Positions 21,958-35,600 are shown, counted from the stretch's first letter. The stretch is 64,000 bases of DNA from Theobroma cacao (GCF_000208745.1 NC_030858.1:36981283-37045282), one strand, 5' to 3'. Notes: generated by a model not told the origin, from the letters alone. A program made the numbers and translations.

Positions 21958-22795
21958 TGCGGTCTCAGACTTGGGTTACACAACAAGAGGGAGTCATATC
22001 CACCTCCCATCAGACCTTGTAGTGGGAAGCCCCAAGCTTTAACCATTGAAATGTCTCTTTGTTAACTGGTTGAATGCTCTTATTGTAATCATATTTGGTA
22101 TTGTCTTATTGCCTTTCCTTATCCTTTAGATGAATTAAAGCCTGGAGAGATACTTTAAAGGTCAAATATTAAAGAGGCTAAGTAGGAGCTAATTCTTATC
22201 TATCTTTCTTATTTTCTTCTGCTGTTTTCTGGTTTCCTCTGTGTACAGTGTATGATAGAGCTGCTTTCTTCCTCTTGTTTGACATATTTGAAATGAGTCA
22301 TATTGGCTTGTAGGGCCACCTTTACATGATCCCGAGTTTGGAGCTTGAGATCACTGCAAGACGACAATTTTGGAGGGCTCTTAATGGGGCAAACTTGGGT
22401 TTTACTAATTGCTTTAGGATTAGGACTGGATGTAGTATCTAGCCTATTTAAGTTTTCCCCTTTCCTGTTATGGGTTTGTAGTAGGTTAGAGGGCCCACAC
22501 TCAGTTGAACTCTTCTGTGATGAACTAAGCGCAGGCTGAAACCCAGTAGAATAGTTTCCAGCGAGCATTCTAAGCATTGTACATATTCTATCTGTTTGGA
22601 TTGTTTTAGATGCCAATAGTTATTGTAAGACATTAATTGTTGTTTTCGAAGTTTGTTAACTACGTAATTTTAATTTGAATTTTTTTAACATTCTGGAAAC
22701 GCTCTTTGGCTTGACTTATGTGGACAACAGAACAATAATTTTCAGGTTAGGCTCTTGATATTTTCAATTTCTTATATCCTCCAAAATGAATCCAG
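21958..22795. other. Intron-like spacer before NRPC1 exons, copy 2
   Basis: Equivalent to 9764-10596. No gene was recognised. Confidence 0.4.
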
Positions 22796-24874
22796 GAAAT
22801 GGCAACAAGGATGGACTTTATTCTGTTCTTCTCAGGGACTACAATGCACATGCTGCTGCTGCCTGCATGAATCGGCTAGCTAAACTGAGGTAACCAATTA
22901 TAACAAGACTTTGGTTGCCAAATTTCATCAGTCATTGTTTCTTAAGTTCATATGTGAACATTTTGGCTGTTTGAATGACTCCATGCTAATGCAAGTTCTT
23001 CATGTTTTTGTGAGGGCAAGCTCATAATTTTTCCATTCTTTCGTGAAAAATTTTCTTTAAAATCTTAGTCTAGCGTAATATAACATGGATTTCGTATTGT
23101 TTATAGCAGTCACATGAATCATACATGTTACTGTTTCTACAGAATCTTTTTCATTGTTGCGTTTAATGTAAGTTCAGGTCTTAATTTGACTTTGTATTCT
23201 CTTTGTTCTTCTGTTTAAATATTTTCTCTTTATATGCTTCTATGCAATGCTCGATGGATAGGGAATCATGGCTTTTCAATTGGAATTGATGATGTCCAAC
23301 CGGGGAAAAGGTTGAATGATGAGAAAGCAGTAACAATTTCAGGAGGTCATAAGAAATGTGATGAAGAGATACAGATGGTCAATGAAGGAAAACTAGAGCC
23401 GAAACCTGGTTGTGATGCTGCTCAAACACTAGAAGCTAATGTAAGTGCAATATTGAATAAAATTCGGGACAAAACGGGGAAGGTAATGATTGGGGCTAAG
23501 TTGTAGTATTTTCTAATTTCTATTTGAACGTGTTAAATGGTCACTGCTAGCATACTTAGTTGTGTTCCTTTAATCTTTTAAGTTTATATCATCTTCCATA
23601 CACTTGGAACTATGCATTTGTTTTTAGAATGATGATTACTTGAAGACTATTTGGTTGATGGTTTATGAGAATTGCTTTGAAACAGGTATGCATGAAAGAA
23701 CTACATTGGAGAAACAGTCCATTGATCATGTCGCAATGTGGTTCCAAGGGTTCTGCTATAAATATAAGTCAAATGATTGCATGTGTTGGTCAGCAATCAG
23801 TTGGTGGTTGTCGTGCTCCTAATGGATTCATAGATAGTAGCCTTCCTCATTTCCATAGAGGATCGAAAACCCCTGCTGTAAGTTTATTTTACATTGCTTT
23901 AGCTCTGAAAACCTAATTTTCTTTGTTGATTGTGCAAGAACTTAAGCTTATAGATTGATTTTAGTGTCTTTCAAATAAAACAAGGAAAAAGGTTTAATAC
24001 TTCTCAGTGAGTATTATTTCTCATAATATCCTGTATTATATTAACATGTCATTGTTATTTGGAATAGCTTGTGTTAAGTTGATATGTGTATAAGATGGAG
24101 TATAATTTCTAAATTTTTGATGTCTGAAATCTGTCCTAAAGTTCAGTATTGGTGTTTATTTTGTCATTATGTTGGTTTTATTAATGAATGTTTATTTAAA
24201 TTTCCAACTTTCACTCAAAGGGTTATTGGTTGAGTTGTTCATATTGGTTCCTCACATTCGTGCTAAAGATTATGAGTGATTTACACTTAGAAACAAATAC
24301 TCTTTACCTAGGTTTAGGGGACTATTATACCATATGACACTGTTATTTTTCTAATTTTCAATCTAGCATAGGGTTTCTAGGGTTTGATTCTTTGTGTTTG
24401 TTCTCTTTAAGCTAGTTGGCTGGTGACTAATTACATTCTGAATCTAGTGTAAGGAATAGTTTCCTTCTGTATACATTTTTAGGCTTTTATCAATGAAACT
24501 ATGAGCTAACTAGGATATTTAGGGCTTGAGGCATTGTAGTTGCTGGGCAATCCTCTCTTACAGTGGTTTTCTGTTATTAAAAATATCTTTGTTTTATCCA
24601 TACTACTGTGATAGTTGAATTGACTTCAACTTAGCCTTGGTTTCCTCATTCTCCAAACCCTTGAATCTATTCGTAGCCTTGAGACCCTTCAACAACCATT
24701 AAGCAAACAACCTGGGAACCTATAATGAAAGCTGCTGTCCAGATCATTCCTGCAACTTAATCCTCTGCTTCCAGCAAAGCTATATCAATACTTACACTTT
24801 CCACCATCTGTTTGAGTTCTATACTTCAAACCATTTCTTCCAAATAAAAAACTTGAATAATCAAGTGTATTCAA

Positions 24875-25128
24875 GGGTCTGTTTGTTTTGACGTAAAATA
24901 TTTTCCGGAAAACATTTTCAAGACTTATGCTTGTTTAGAAGACAGAAAATTCATTCCAGATGTAAAATATTTTATGGGTCAATGGGAAAAACACCTGTTG
25001 ACTACGTAAAATGTCTTATGCCCTTAAGGGGCATAAGATACTTTCCAGAGAACAAAAAAAAGAAAAAACTACACAAAGTGCAAAAGAAGAAAATAAGATT
25101 TCTTATGATTAGGAGAAATAGGGCTATA
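24875..25128. mobile_element. Truncated MITE-like element, copy 2
   Basis: Left part of the element described at 12689, starting GGGTCTGTTTGTTTTGACGT. The central palindrome is present but imperfect (one C lost in the left arm, last bases changed). At about 25128 it passes abruptly into unrelated sequence, and the right terminal repeat is absent. Confidence 0.6.
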
Positions 25129-25475
25129 ATAGAGAGCTGCTTGATGTGGTGTACTTCTGTGTAATTACCTTGAGCTCAATGAGGCATTGGATGTACAAAT
25201 TGAATCTGATGAAGGAATATAGACTTTTATAATCTGAGTTAAGTGATGGAACAATTAAATTCCAGCGGCAAAATGGAAAGGACATGGAAGGAGATGAAAG
25301 CAGAAAAATGGAATTTAACATGTTAATGGATAGTTCTTCAAGCACGTTTTGCTTGTGTGATGTTTATTGTTGTTAAAAAAATTATTTCATCCTTCACCAT
25401 TTCCTACTTTTTGAGAGCTACTTCTTCCTAACTGTTAGAAATGTCTTGTGCATGTTTGCAGCACGGCGCTCCAAG

Positions 25476-25747
25476 CAGTTATGGGCATTGAAGGAATTGA
25501 TGGACGGAGGACATGGAGTAACCATGTAATGGAAATGGAGCAGATATTGGGAATTGAAGCTGCAAGAAAATGCATAATCGATGAGATAGCACAAACTGTG
25601 GAACATCATGGCAGTTATGGGCATTGAAGGAATTGATGGACGGAGGACATGGAGTAACCATGTAATGGAAATGGAGCAGATATTGGGAATTGAAGCTGCA
25701 AGAAAATGCATAATCGATGAGATAGCACAAACTGTGGAACATCATGG
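25476..25747 (+). repeat. 136-bp tandem duplication inside an NRPC1 exon
   Basis: The block beginning CAGTTATGGGCATTGAAGG occurs at 25476-25611 and again, identically by eye, at 25612-25747. The period of 136 is not a multiple of three, so the duplication shifts the reading frame. Confidence 0.93.
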
Positions 25748-27273
25748 AATGACCATAGACAGACGCCATATGATGCTTCTAGGAGATGTGATGACATTTA
25801 GGGTTGGTTTTTCATTGACATTCATTGCCTGTTGTCACTTGGAAACTAAAAATGAAAATTAGTTTTTCTTTTCCATTTTTCTTTCCTATAATGAAAATCT
25901 AGATTATGTTTTGGACCTCTGGTTTTGTGAACATAATTTTTTTAGGACAATGTATAACTGCATTTACATTATTATTGTATCAGGGGGAAGTTCTTGGCAT
26001 CACAAGATTTGGAATCCAAAAAATGGACAAGAGCATATTGATGCTGGCTTCATTTGAGAGGACAGCTGATCACCTTTTCAATGCTGCTGTTAACGGGAGG
26101 CATGACAAGAATGAGGGAGTTACTTAGTGCATCATCATGGGCATCCCAATGCAGATAAGCACTGGAATACTCAAAGTTATACAGAGGTAAGCATGCAATA
26201 CATTTTCTAATAATCTGTTTTATTGTCCTGTTATTATTTATACTTTTCACTGGGTGATCCATCAATAAATTAAATTTATTTATGGAGAAGTAATTTGAAT
26301 TATTGAAGACTGACGAAGTCGGTTTAGAATGTTCCAAGTTTCTGGCCTCTGGTTATTACTGATTCTTTTGACTACTTGTTGCCATACTCAAATTCAGTGC
26401 TGTTTTAATCAAAAGTCTTGATGTTTGTTATAGATGTCTTTTGTCTCTTTTTCACATGTTCCATTACTGCTGTCCTTTGCAATAGATTCAATATCCAAGA
26501 AATATGCATTGCCTTGCATATTGTTCTATGAGTCATAAATTACAGTTGATGGCTGACTTTCTAGTGCAGACAGATACGAACTTATCTGACAAGAATGAGT
26601 TTTGAGGATTTGGTGTAGCTATATGTGAATTTTTGTATTTCCTGCTGGTGGAGAAATAAACTACTGAAGTTTCCAATTGTGGTGCTTGGTAACAATACAG
26701 CTCGAATGTAATCCTTAAATCTTTCCCGTTTAACCTAAAAAGAATGATTTGAGTAATCTGGTGCTGCTTTGTGCAGACTGTTGGAGTATCCCCTCTTATG
26801 GAGAAATTACTTTCTCAAACGTTCATCCTCTTGCTGCTTCTTTGACAAATAGCAACCTACTATAATCTGCAGATCTCTCCTGTTTTGGTTTGGACCTTTA
26901 ATCATTGTTGCTCCTATGATGACTTTGCAAGTAACCTACTTACTGATTCTTGTTGGCATTGTGTGGATGCCCTAACTTTTCTGTTGGGGTTGTCGATAAC
27001 CTGGAGGTTGGAAGTAATGGTGGACTGATGCTCATTCACACTTTAAAGATACAAGTTTGCATGCTTGGAATTGCATGTTCTTATGAGGAACACTGAAAAT
27101 GGGTGCCATATTGTTAATTAAGCCCTGCATTGACTGAACATAATGTTTTGTTAGAGAAGATTTTTCTTAACTTCCATGGGTTTTTAAGAAGTGTTCGTTA
27201 ATTTTCCTTTCCTACTTGCAGAGTTGATCCACCTCCTATGCTACGATATGGACCAGATCCAGATTTATCTTGA

Positions 27274-28087
27274 GTTCATCATCATTTTGGAAATTATCAA
27301 GCGGAAATTTGTGCAGTCAACAGTATGCTCTATGTTGATTATGCATCAGCATCATCCATTCAGAGTTGCAAGATGTCAAGAGAAGAAAACGCGGCCGCCC
27401 CTCCCTTTTTTCCCATGACAGTCACCAGTATGGTCGGAGGGCTGTAGCATTTGAGTGAAAGTTTTGCACTTTCTCGTTTCCTAGAAGCTGGCTGGCTCCT
27501 AATCAAGAATGCTGTTCAACATGGCACTTTCTCTGATCAGAGAAGAGAGGCTGATTGCATTTATCTTATTAAAAGTCCCAAGAATCTCATCAAATGTGCA
27601 ATATAGGGACCCTTAACTGTTTCCTCTATGATTGGAATATCTTGTAAGGAGGGCAATCTCTTGGCGACTTGCCTGTGGTTGCCATATAATAGATGCTGCA
27701 GGCAGTTTCCAAATGTTGTCCAGTAAATGAATTTTGATATAACTAGTTCTGATTACTTTATGTTTGAACTCAACTTCTTGTACGTGCTGTGCTTCATGCA
27801 AAAGAAGTTTGAACTTGGATCAAGATTTGTTACAAGTTTTCTGGGCATATAAAAGAAATGGCATTTCAACAATTTCTAATGAGTCAAACCGTTTTCATTT
27901 CCATACACCAATGTTCTTACCATACATGACCTCTGGCCCCAGCTATAGAAGATAAAAGCTTCAGAAAAAGAACAACAATTTTCATGTGGACTGAAGGAAA
28001 TCAAAAGTATGGAGATGAGCTGACAAATTACAAAAGAATGTCACTTTGTATATACATACTTGGCTTTAACTTTTATTGGCATAGCTT
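27274..28087. other. Spacer between NRPC1 fragment and BTB gene
   Basis: No gene was recognised. It contains the 3' flanks of two converging transcripts. Confidence 0.5.
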
Positions 28088-30581
28088 TCAGGTTGGATAA
28101 CTGCAAACAGTTATTTGCAACTGGGAACTATCCTGCACATCAGTGTACTGTCTGATGAAAGCTCTTCTCCACCAAACTTCAAATGCTGTCTGGATATTGG
28201 GACAGTCATCCCCTTTATTGAGAAACCGATCAAACCAACTGAGCAAGATAACCTGCTGTTGCCTCAAAGAAAGGGTAAGAATTGTCTTGCTTAGTCCATC
28301 CTCCACTAGTTTCTTATCTACAGATCTAGAAGCCCTTCTCATCCATCCAAAGTCTTCATAAAGAGCTTCCAACCATGTGGACAGCAAAGAGAACCGGCTA
28401 TCTTTCGGCACCAAGATGTTTCCTCTACCAATTGCGATACATAGTTGAGCAGTGATTCTGCTGATTTCATGCCGGTACATAATGGGAATCTTTGAATGAA
28501 GGGCTGCAAGTTCCCTCTGGTCTGCCCATAATTTCACAAAGTCATTCGCCATTCTTTTGTCAATTAGGATATCAACAATCCACTGCAAATTGTCAGCTTC
28601 TCGAGCTATTTCAGCCATTAAAACCCCTCGATCTCGCCTGCTATTGTCCATGCCTGTAGCTTCAGATAAGCAGAGGACAAGAGAACTAAGACATCTGTGA
28701 CAGAGATGATAAAGGGTCTCTTTGGAGACATCAAGCCGATGGTCATCATCAAATGAATCTTCTCTAAGTAACTGTGAAATAAGAGTTTTCATTTCTCGAC
28801 GCGCTTTATCATCCTTGGCTTGAAGAACACCACTAAGTAGCTGCAAGAAGATGTCATCAGCTCTTGCAGAAGTAGATGGTTCAGATGATACTCTCTGAAG
28901 AACCTCAGTCATTGAGCTATGAAGCTCAAGTTGGCTGAGATGAGATATGACTTTCTCCTCTTCCTCCTCAGACCATGGGACAGCTTCCAAATACTCCAAG
29001 CAAGAGCTAATTCCTGCATCAAACATAATGGCCGCAGAGACCTAAAACAAACACTAATATTACAAATGCTTCACTACAGCAGAAATAAGAAGAAAATCAA
29101 AAACGAAAAGAAAAATTTCTGTCACACTGATGATGATATAAGCTACTGAGATGCAAAGCAAGATCCTTTTGTGAACACTATTTTGTTAATGAAAGAAAAT
29201 TCTCTGGAATGTGGATTAAGTTATAGGGAAGGTAAGTGTTGAGTTGTCATGCAAAATGAAAGGATTGGAAAATGCACTCAAATTTAATTTTCCTTAAACC
29301 TTCTTTACCAGGTTTCCAAGAAAATACAAACAAAATATTTAATTTGATGTCACTCAGCATGCTTCTAGAGGAGGAAAAGAAAAGATGTTTGTTCCAAACA
29401 AGGCAAAAAGTACAAGCTACTTTTTGAGTTAATTTCTGACAGACAAATAACAAAATTCAACATCTAAACATGCCTGAATCTTAATTATGCTGGGGTTAGG
29501 TACATGGCAAACAATGTATAGTACAAATTACAGAGTAGTTTTATAGTTCTCTTCTGCGACAAATGGGAGGAAAAGTTTGGCCAAAAAACAGACATCCATT
29601 TCAAACCTATCAATGATAAAGTTTGACTACTGTCAATCATAACTAAATCCCATTGCATTTGATCTTGGTGAAAACAACTCATCTACCATAGTCCCCAAAG
29701 TAATAAAAACTTAAGCAGCAGGCTATAGCTCAAAGGAATTTGCATGAACTAAAACAAAAAAAAAACAGACTTACAAACCTTTGGTTAAACAAAACAATCA
29801 ACAAATAGTACAGTAAACATTTAATCTCTACTATAGATTCTGCGAACATTCGTTAAGGTTCTCAAATATGATTCTTTGACTCATTGAACATAAAAAATAT
29901 GAATCAGAAAACCTCTAATTAACCAAACTTAAGAATTAACATCAACTAAAAACTTATAATGAAAGCAAAATGAATGAGGATTAAAATGAATAATACCTTA
30001 AGCAAAGCCAAGACTTTGTTAACATCTTCACCAATCAACCTCTTCTTTAAATCATCACAATACATCAAAACCACCGTTTCCACATAAACCTCCACATCAT
30101 CACATTCACTGATTTCCACTGTATGAGAAACTCCTTTTTCTCTTCCTTGACTCAACTTCTCAGCAAAGAACCTACTTTTCTCAGACAAAACTCTTCTGTG
30201 CACATCCATTGACACTCTATAGCCATCTCTAGAGACTACTGTGAGCCTCACATCACCTGATCCCAACCCCCAGCTGTTAAAGCTACAAATTTTGAGTTCA
30301 GTGAGGAATTTAGCAACTCGGTTAGTCTTTCTGCGAGATTCTTCGATGGTTTTGGAGTCACGGAGGTGTTCCTCAGACATCATTTCAAACAGGGTGGGGT
30401 TGTGATTCGGGCGAGTTGAAACAGTTGGAGGAGGAGGAGGAGGCGGAGGAGGAGAGGAAGGAGAGTATAGTCTTGAGAGAGTTGTTGTGGGAGTTGTTCT
30501 TGATGGAGAGAAAGATAAAGAAAATGTTGGGTCCGAAATAAAGCCTTGTTTTATCATCGTTGATACTTCCCTTGAAGCCAT
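28088..30581 (-). CDS. BTB/POZ domain protein (At1g63850 type)
   Basis: Two exons, 30581-29997 and 29041-28088, encode 512 aa. The join AAG|GTC is in phase 0, with GTATTA donor and TTTTAG acceptor. The N-terminus (MASREVSTMIKQGFISDPTF) is followed by a Ser/Pro-rich linker with nine prolines and then the BTB/POZ domain from about residue 110 (DVRLTVVSRDGYRVSMDVHR). The long C-terminal half (CLEYLEAVPWSEEEEEKVI, LADQRELAALHSKIP-like, MRPxx absent) matches the plant BTB group of At1g63850/At5g60050. These are thought to be substrate adaptors for CUL3 ubiquitin ligases, though that role is unproven for this group. Start was chosen at MASREV because codons upstream lack an ATG. Length is typical. 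Confidence 0.85.
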
Positions 30582-31113
30582 GAGAAACAAAAGCAAACAA
30601 AAAGAAGGCTTTTCCTATATAGAATATCAACAAACAAATACTGGGTTTTGCTTGGATTCAAAAAGAAAAGAACTAGCTTGATGCCATTGATTTAAAAAAA
30701 GAAGCTTTCTTTGAAAAGAATATCAAAAAAAAAAACCTGGGTATTTCTTAGAATCAAGATATTAGAATTGATTTCTTGGCAAGACGGCAATCCTGTGAAT
30801 GAAGTGGTATTTTCTTGCAAATAAGAAGAAAGATAGAGAGAGAAGAGGAAAAGCTTCTTCTTCTTCTTCTTCTTTTCTGGGAAAGTCGAGAGGGAAAGCT
30901 GAATTATCTTGGGAAAGTAGAGAGAGAAAGAATCCAAGAAGTGGAAGGCTTTGGATCTGTAATTCGACGGAGACGATGTGGCCCTGTAAAGCAGTGCAAA
31001 AGAGTGTTAAGAGGCAAATGTTGATGCTAATTATGCTTTTTTCGCCTATAACCTAGAAATATAAACAAACGGTTTCTATTTTTTAGAAAATTGGAGGGAG
31101 AGATTACTGCCAG

Positions 31114-31129
31114 CACGTGTGAGCACGTG
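31114..31129. promoter_or_regulatory. Pair of G-boxes 10 bp apart
   Basis: CACGTG at 31114-31119 and again at 31124-31129, one helical turn apart, about 535 bases upstream of the BTB start codon. G-boxes bind bZIP and bHLH (PIF-type) factors. The role here is inferred from motif and spacing only. Confidence 0.5.
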
Positions 31130-32672
31130 ATTTCCCTCTGTGATTGATCATGGGGACCCCTGGAAGAAAAAGGAAAAGGAAAAGGAAAGATCATTGGCCA
31201 AGAAACTGTTAAATAACATGGTTTTCTTTTATGGAACTTGAAATGATCTGATTAGCATGATTGATTCATTCTATGATTGCCTTCATTTGATGTTCCATAA
31301 CTTAAAGACAATTCTTAGAGGTTTTGGACTTCTATGAAAGAGTTAAATATTCTATATCAATACTATTTCAGATTTTCTGAGCTCGAGATCACAAGATTAA
31401 TGAATTTTATTCGACATTGATGAAAAGAATTTTGAGTTTTTTACATATTTTATTATTATATATTTTCTAGTTTAGAATTACACAGTAAATAAATGAGTTC
31501 ATCCTAACATGCTGCTTTCCCAGCATAACAACTGTCAACTGGCTTATCCTTCGATCTACCTTCAACTTTATGTCATCTTTATTAGGTCACTGTATCAAAG
31601 TGTATGATTGCCCTTGGCTTCATGGTTCTTGTGCGGGATGGGTTGCACATGGAGGTAAGTACACATGGCATTTCTTCCCAGAATCTTGCAACAAACCTTG
31701 GGAGTCATAGTCCTTTGCTGCCAAATTCATGTATAAATGCAATACAAGAAACAAAGATGATAAGATAATGTTTCTGGTTTACTTTTTAGCTTTATTTCTT
31801 TAGAACGACAGATTACTAGACTTTACATGTATATAGGCAGCAGTAGCAAAATAAAGAAGAAAAAAAAACTCATTATATGCTTTTACAAGAGAAGAAAGTG
31901 AGACTAAAGGTGGGAGAGTGAGCATGTCAAGTCATTATTTCATTTGGTACATCTGATCAAAGGTGAGTCTCCACCCAAAAATATGCATTCAAGTGGTGAA
32001 ATTTTGTGCAGTGAGCTTGGTGTGGTGGCCAGGAGGTTGTGGACGCTCTTGATTGATTTTGTGAAGTCTTATTTAGACTCGTTTCGACTTTAAAGCTGCA
32101 CACCATACGTTTAAGGTACTCGACTCTGACCCCTGTACGTAGCAATATTGGATTATTTGAGGAGTTGAAATAAATCGAAGTTACTTGGTGCATCAGCTAG
32201 AGCTTTAAATTGTCCTTTTTCAACAATAAAACCATTGTCATCAAAATAAGGGGCATGAAGGAAAGTGATGTCTGGCAATAGAAAGGGCAGTGGGGTTTCA
32301 AAACAGTTGAGAAAATGAAGTGTGACATACACAAAATGGGGTATGTAGCTTAGGAATCTAGAAGACGAAGATATTGGACACAGAGAGTAAAACAAACCGA
32401 TAATTATTTACCAACCAAACATAGATTACAGAAGATTACATCCAGCATATATAATTAATCCAAATATAGAAAGAATATTACAGAACACACAATCAAAAAT
32501 ACTTTCCTCTTGCAATCGACTTCCTGGCTGTAAAGCTACTGATCCTCAGCCGAACTAGGAGCTAACCAGAGCCTCTGATGGTGATTCCTTGACAATATGA
32601 ACTTCATGGTAGCAGAAAAATTTGTTGTTCATAATGCGTTTTGAGAATGAAGGATCATAGAATGCAAACCTC
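31130..32672. other. Intergenic region between BTB gene and PHOT1
   Basis: No gene was recognised. The left part is BTB promoter; the right part, from about 32672 downwards, should hold the PHOT1 3' untranslated region. A minus-strand open stretch at 32295-32156 has no family I know. Confidence 0.45.
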
Positions 32673-35600
32673 TCAGAAAACATTTTTCTGTAAATCTTGT
32701 AGTTCAGGGTCCACTACTTTGTCTTCCTCCCCAGCTTCAGTTGCAAAGAGAGGGGCTTCAAGCTCAGGTGCATTCTGGGCATGGGCATTAAAGAAATGTC
32801 AAGAAAGTAAACTCTAATAACAAAACGGACAAAGGGAAATGGGGAATTAGTGTGAAAAACGACACAACTACTTTTATCAGTTTACAATATGCAGCTTTGT
32901 TTATTCATTCAGAAAAACAACAGCAGCTTTGCTTTACTGTAACAATGGTAACTGGGGAGGTCGGCCATGTACGTCATGTTTGGTAGGAGGGGGCTGCCAA
33001 ACCAAACATCCATGAATATAACCCTCTATCAAGGCTGTACTGTTCTATAATTTCCATCCTCGGATACCTCACCGACTTAATGAATCAAATGTACCATATG
33101 GTAATGCTACAAATGCACTTCTAAATAATGGGGGTTCAAGGATTTGGAAATTTACCATGCAGCGGACAAGAGCCCAATTTACACCTTTGAAGAATGGATG
33201 TCCCTTAATTTCACTGGCTCCTTCACGAGAACCTAATCTGTTTTTGGGATCTTTATGTAATAACCTGTACATCAACTGCTTTCCATGGAGACTTACCTGC
33301 ATTCATTCATGCATTATGTGTTAAATCTGTGATATGTATAAAAATTAATCTCAAATCCAACGGTTCTGGAATGAGCCGCAACATCACACGCTCAAGTGAA
33401 AAGAACCGCTTCAGGACAAGACCATATTGGATTGCACTGTAGTTATCACCCATTCTTAAGTCTTAAGGTAATAAGATTCAGAAGAGAAGATTTTGAAGAC
33501 AGAAGAAAAGTTACTTGTATACTTCTTGGGAATTTAAGATCTTTCTGAAGAACATTGGCAAATGTCTTCTGTCTTGTCTTTCCCCTGAATGGTGTATACC
33601 CATAAAGCATTTCATAGAGAAGAATGCCTGGAACAGAAAAACAAAAGCAAACAAAAAAATATCTTCTGCATTAGATTGAAAGCTAGAATCCCATTGATCA
33701 ATCAGCACAGAAAGGTATGATTTCTCATTTTCCCATTTGTTCTTATTCAGTCACTTCGTCTGACAGGTAAGGAAATTATAACAATGATCTTAGTAGGAAG
33801 CTTCGTTATGAAAACATGCACTTTCCCCAATTTTTTATGTTGCTTTAGAAGGAAAAATACAAAATTACCTAAAGCCCACCAGTCCACTGCACTGGTATGG
33901 CCTGCCCCAGAGATAATTTCCTGCAAAGAACAGAAAGAGAATGAGCATTCAATAGAAAAAAAGTAGAAATGGCTGATGTGAAGAATGCATTTCTACAGTT
34001 GCAACCATTTCTTTAGCAGAAAACAGACAAATATATTTATGTATAGACATTTAAGAAAATAAACTAACAGGGGCAATGTACTCTTCAGTTCCCACAAAAG
34101 AATTTGATGCACGCATAGGTTCTGCCATGAAGATTGGATTCTGCTGACTTTTATGGCGTTTTTTCTTTTCATCTGTCGTTGGAATCAGCAGCTATAAACA
34201 CCGGTAAAATTTATCAGATTTCTTGATGTAGAGAAAAAAATGGGGGATAAAGAAAAAACCCCAGAGCTAAACAGGGGCCAGAAGATAAAGATAGCTTTAG
34301 ATACCTGTGGTTTGCAAGATGTCAAGCAAGATAAATCAAAATCGGTCAGGGTCACATGTCCATTGCTCTGGAGGAGAACATTTTCAGGCTTTAAATCTCT
34401 GTATATAATTCCTGTCGGAAGGGCAACAGAATGACTCAATAACTGATTTATTGACATGGAAGCATGTTCATAATTGACTTCAACCAACCTTGACAGTGAA
34501 GGTACTCCAATGCAACAACAACCTCCGCAGCATAAAATCTACATTCATAGAAACTTAGAAGTTTAGTTCCAAATCAGACTTGGTAACAAACTGGAAATTG
34601 CTGAAGTGGGTTTGAAAGGTTAAAACAAATCCATCATTGAGTATAGGCAAATTGTCAGATGATATTCCTAGATCCTAGTATCCAGTACAAGTATCAAACA
34701 CCAGAAAGTTTAAAAGACAAAATAAGTTTACATGACTCTATTGGTGAATCAGAGAATTTCTAGACAAGGTTAAGGTAGTGTTAATTGTGGTAAAAAGATA
34801 ATTACCTGACTGCATCTTCCTTCATGACCTTCATTGGTTGTCTGTCTAAAAGCACGAAGAGTTCTCCACCAGGACAGTAATCCGTAATCAGACAAATATG
34901 TGTTTTAGTCTGCAAAGTATCTGAAAGTTAGAATTTTCATGTCTCCCATCTACAGTAAGCAAGTAAAAAAAATGAGGATCTAATCTCCAATGATCTTCAA
35001 TTTAGTTGAATTGGGACCAGATTTAACAGCAAACAGATCAAGAAATAGATATATTGAATTTACAAAAATAAGGCAGGCAAGTTTCGTCTGATTGAATATT
35101 GAAGCATCAAAGCTTTATGTTCATGCGTACAAAGAAATTGAAAAGATCCAAGTCTTATATTCAGACACAAAATGAAAATCATATTTCAGACAATTATCTA
35201 GCTAATCTTGTTAAAACAAGCCTGCGGTTAATATCAGTTTTCTAACCTGAAATGATGCATACAATGCTGGAAGAAAAGGGTGATCCAACATGTCAAGAAT
35301 TTCTCTTTCTGCACAAGCTCTATGCACCTACAGAAAAGGAAGGCATCATGTAAACAAAAACGAAGAAGAATGCCCTTCATACATGGATATCAAGAGAAAG
35401 TGAAACTATGGGAAATAAAGAGGATAATGACAAGCTAAAATAAAAACTAAAGGAAAACTCCTCTCCTGGTCCTTGTTCAATAGTTATATGCACTTCCAGG
35501 CTTATCATTAGATAGCATACAAATGACTATATAGGTATTTTTTGGTTTGAAGATTAATACTCAAAATCAATGCAATGATACCTTGTTCCGGTTGAGCATA

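Larger units (their letters stand above)
22796..27273 (+). pseudogene. NRPC1: NRPC1 (Pol III largest subunit) 3' part, copy 2 plus C-terminal exons
   Basis: Exons recognised are 22796-22889, 23248-23482, 23686-23877, about 25462-25802, 25984-26186 and 27222-27273. They encode [72 protein letters not shown] up to [40 protein letters not shown] up to CIIMGIPMQISTGILK, and the C-terminus VDPPPMLRYGPDPDLS. Exons for the bridge-helix and trigger-loop region between GSKTPA and AVMGIEG are missing. Defects include the exon-2 acceptor CAG changed to CAA (23245-23247), a 136-base frame-shifting duplication, and TAG at 26125-26127 where RPC1 normally has a Glu codon. It is a pseudogene that kept the true 3' end of the parent. 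Confidence 0.88.
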
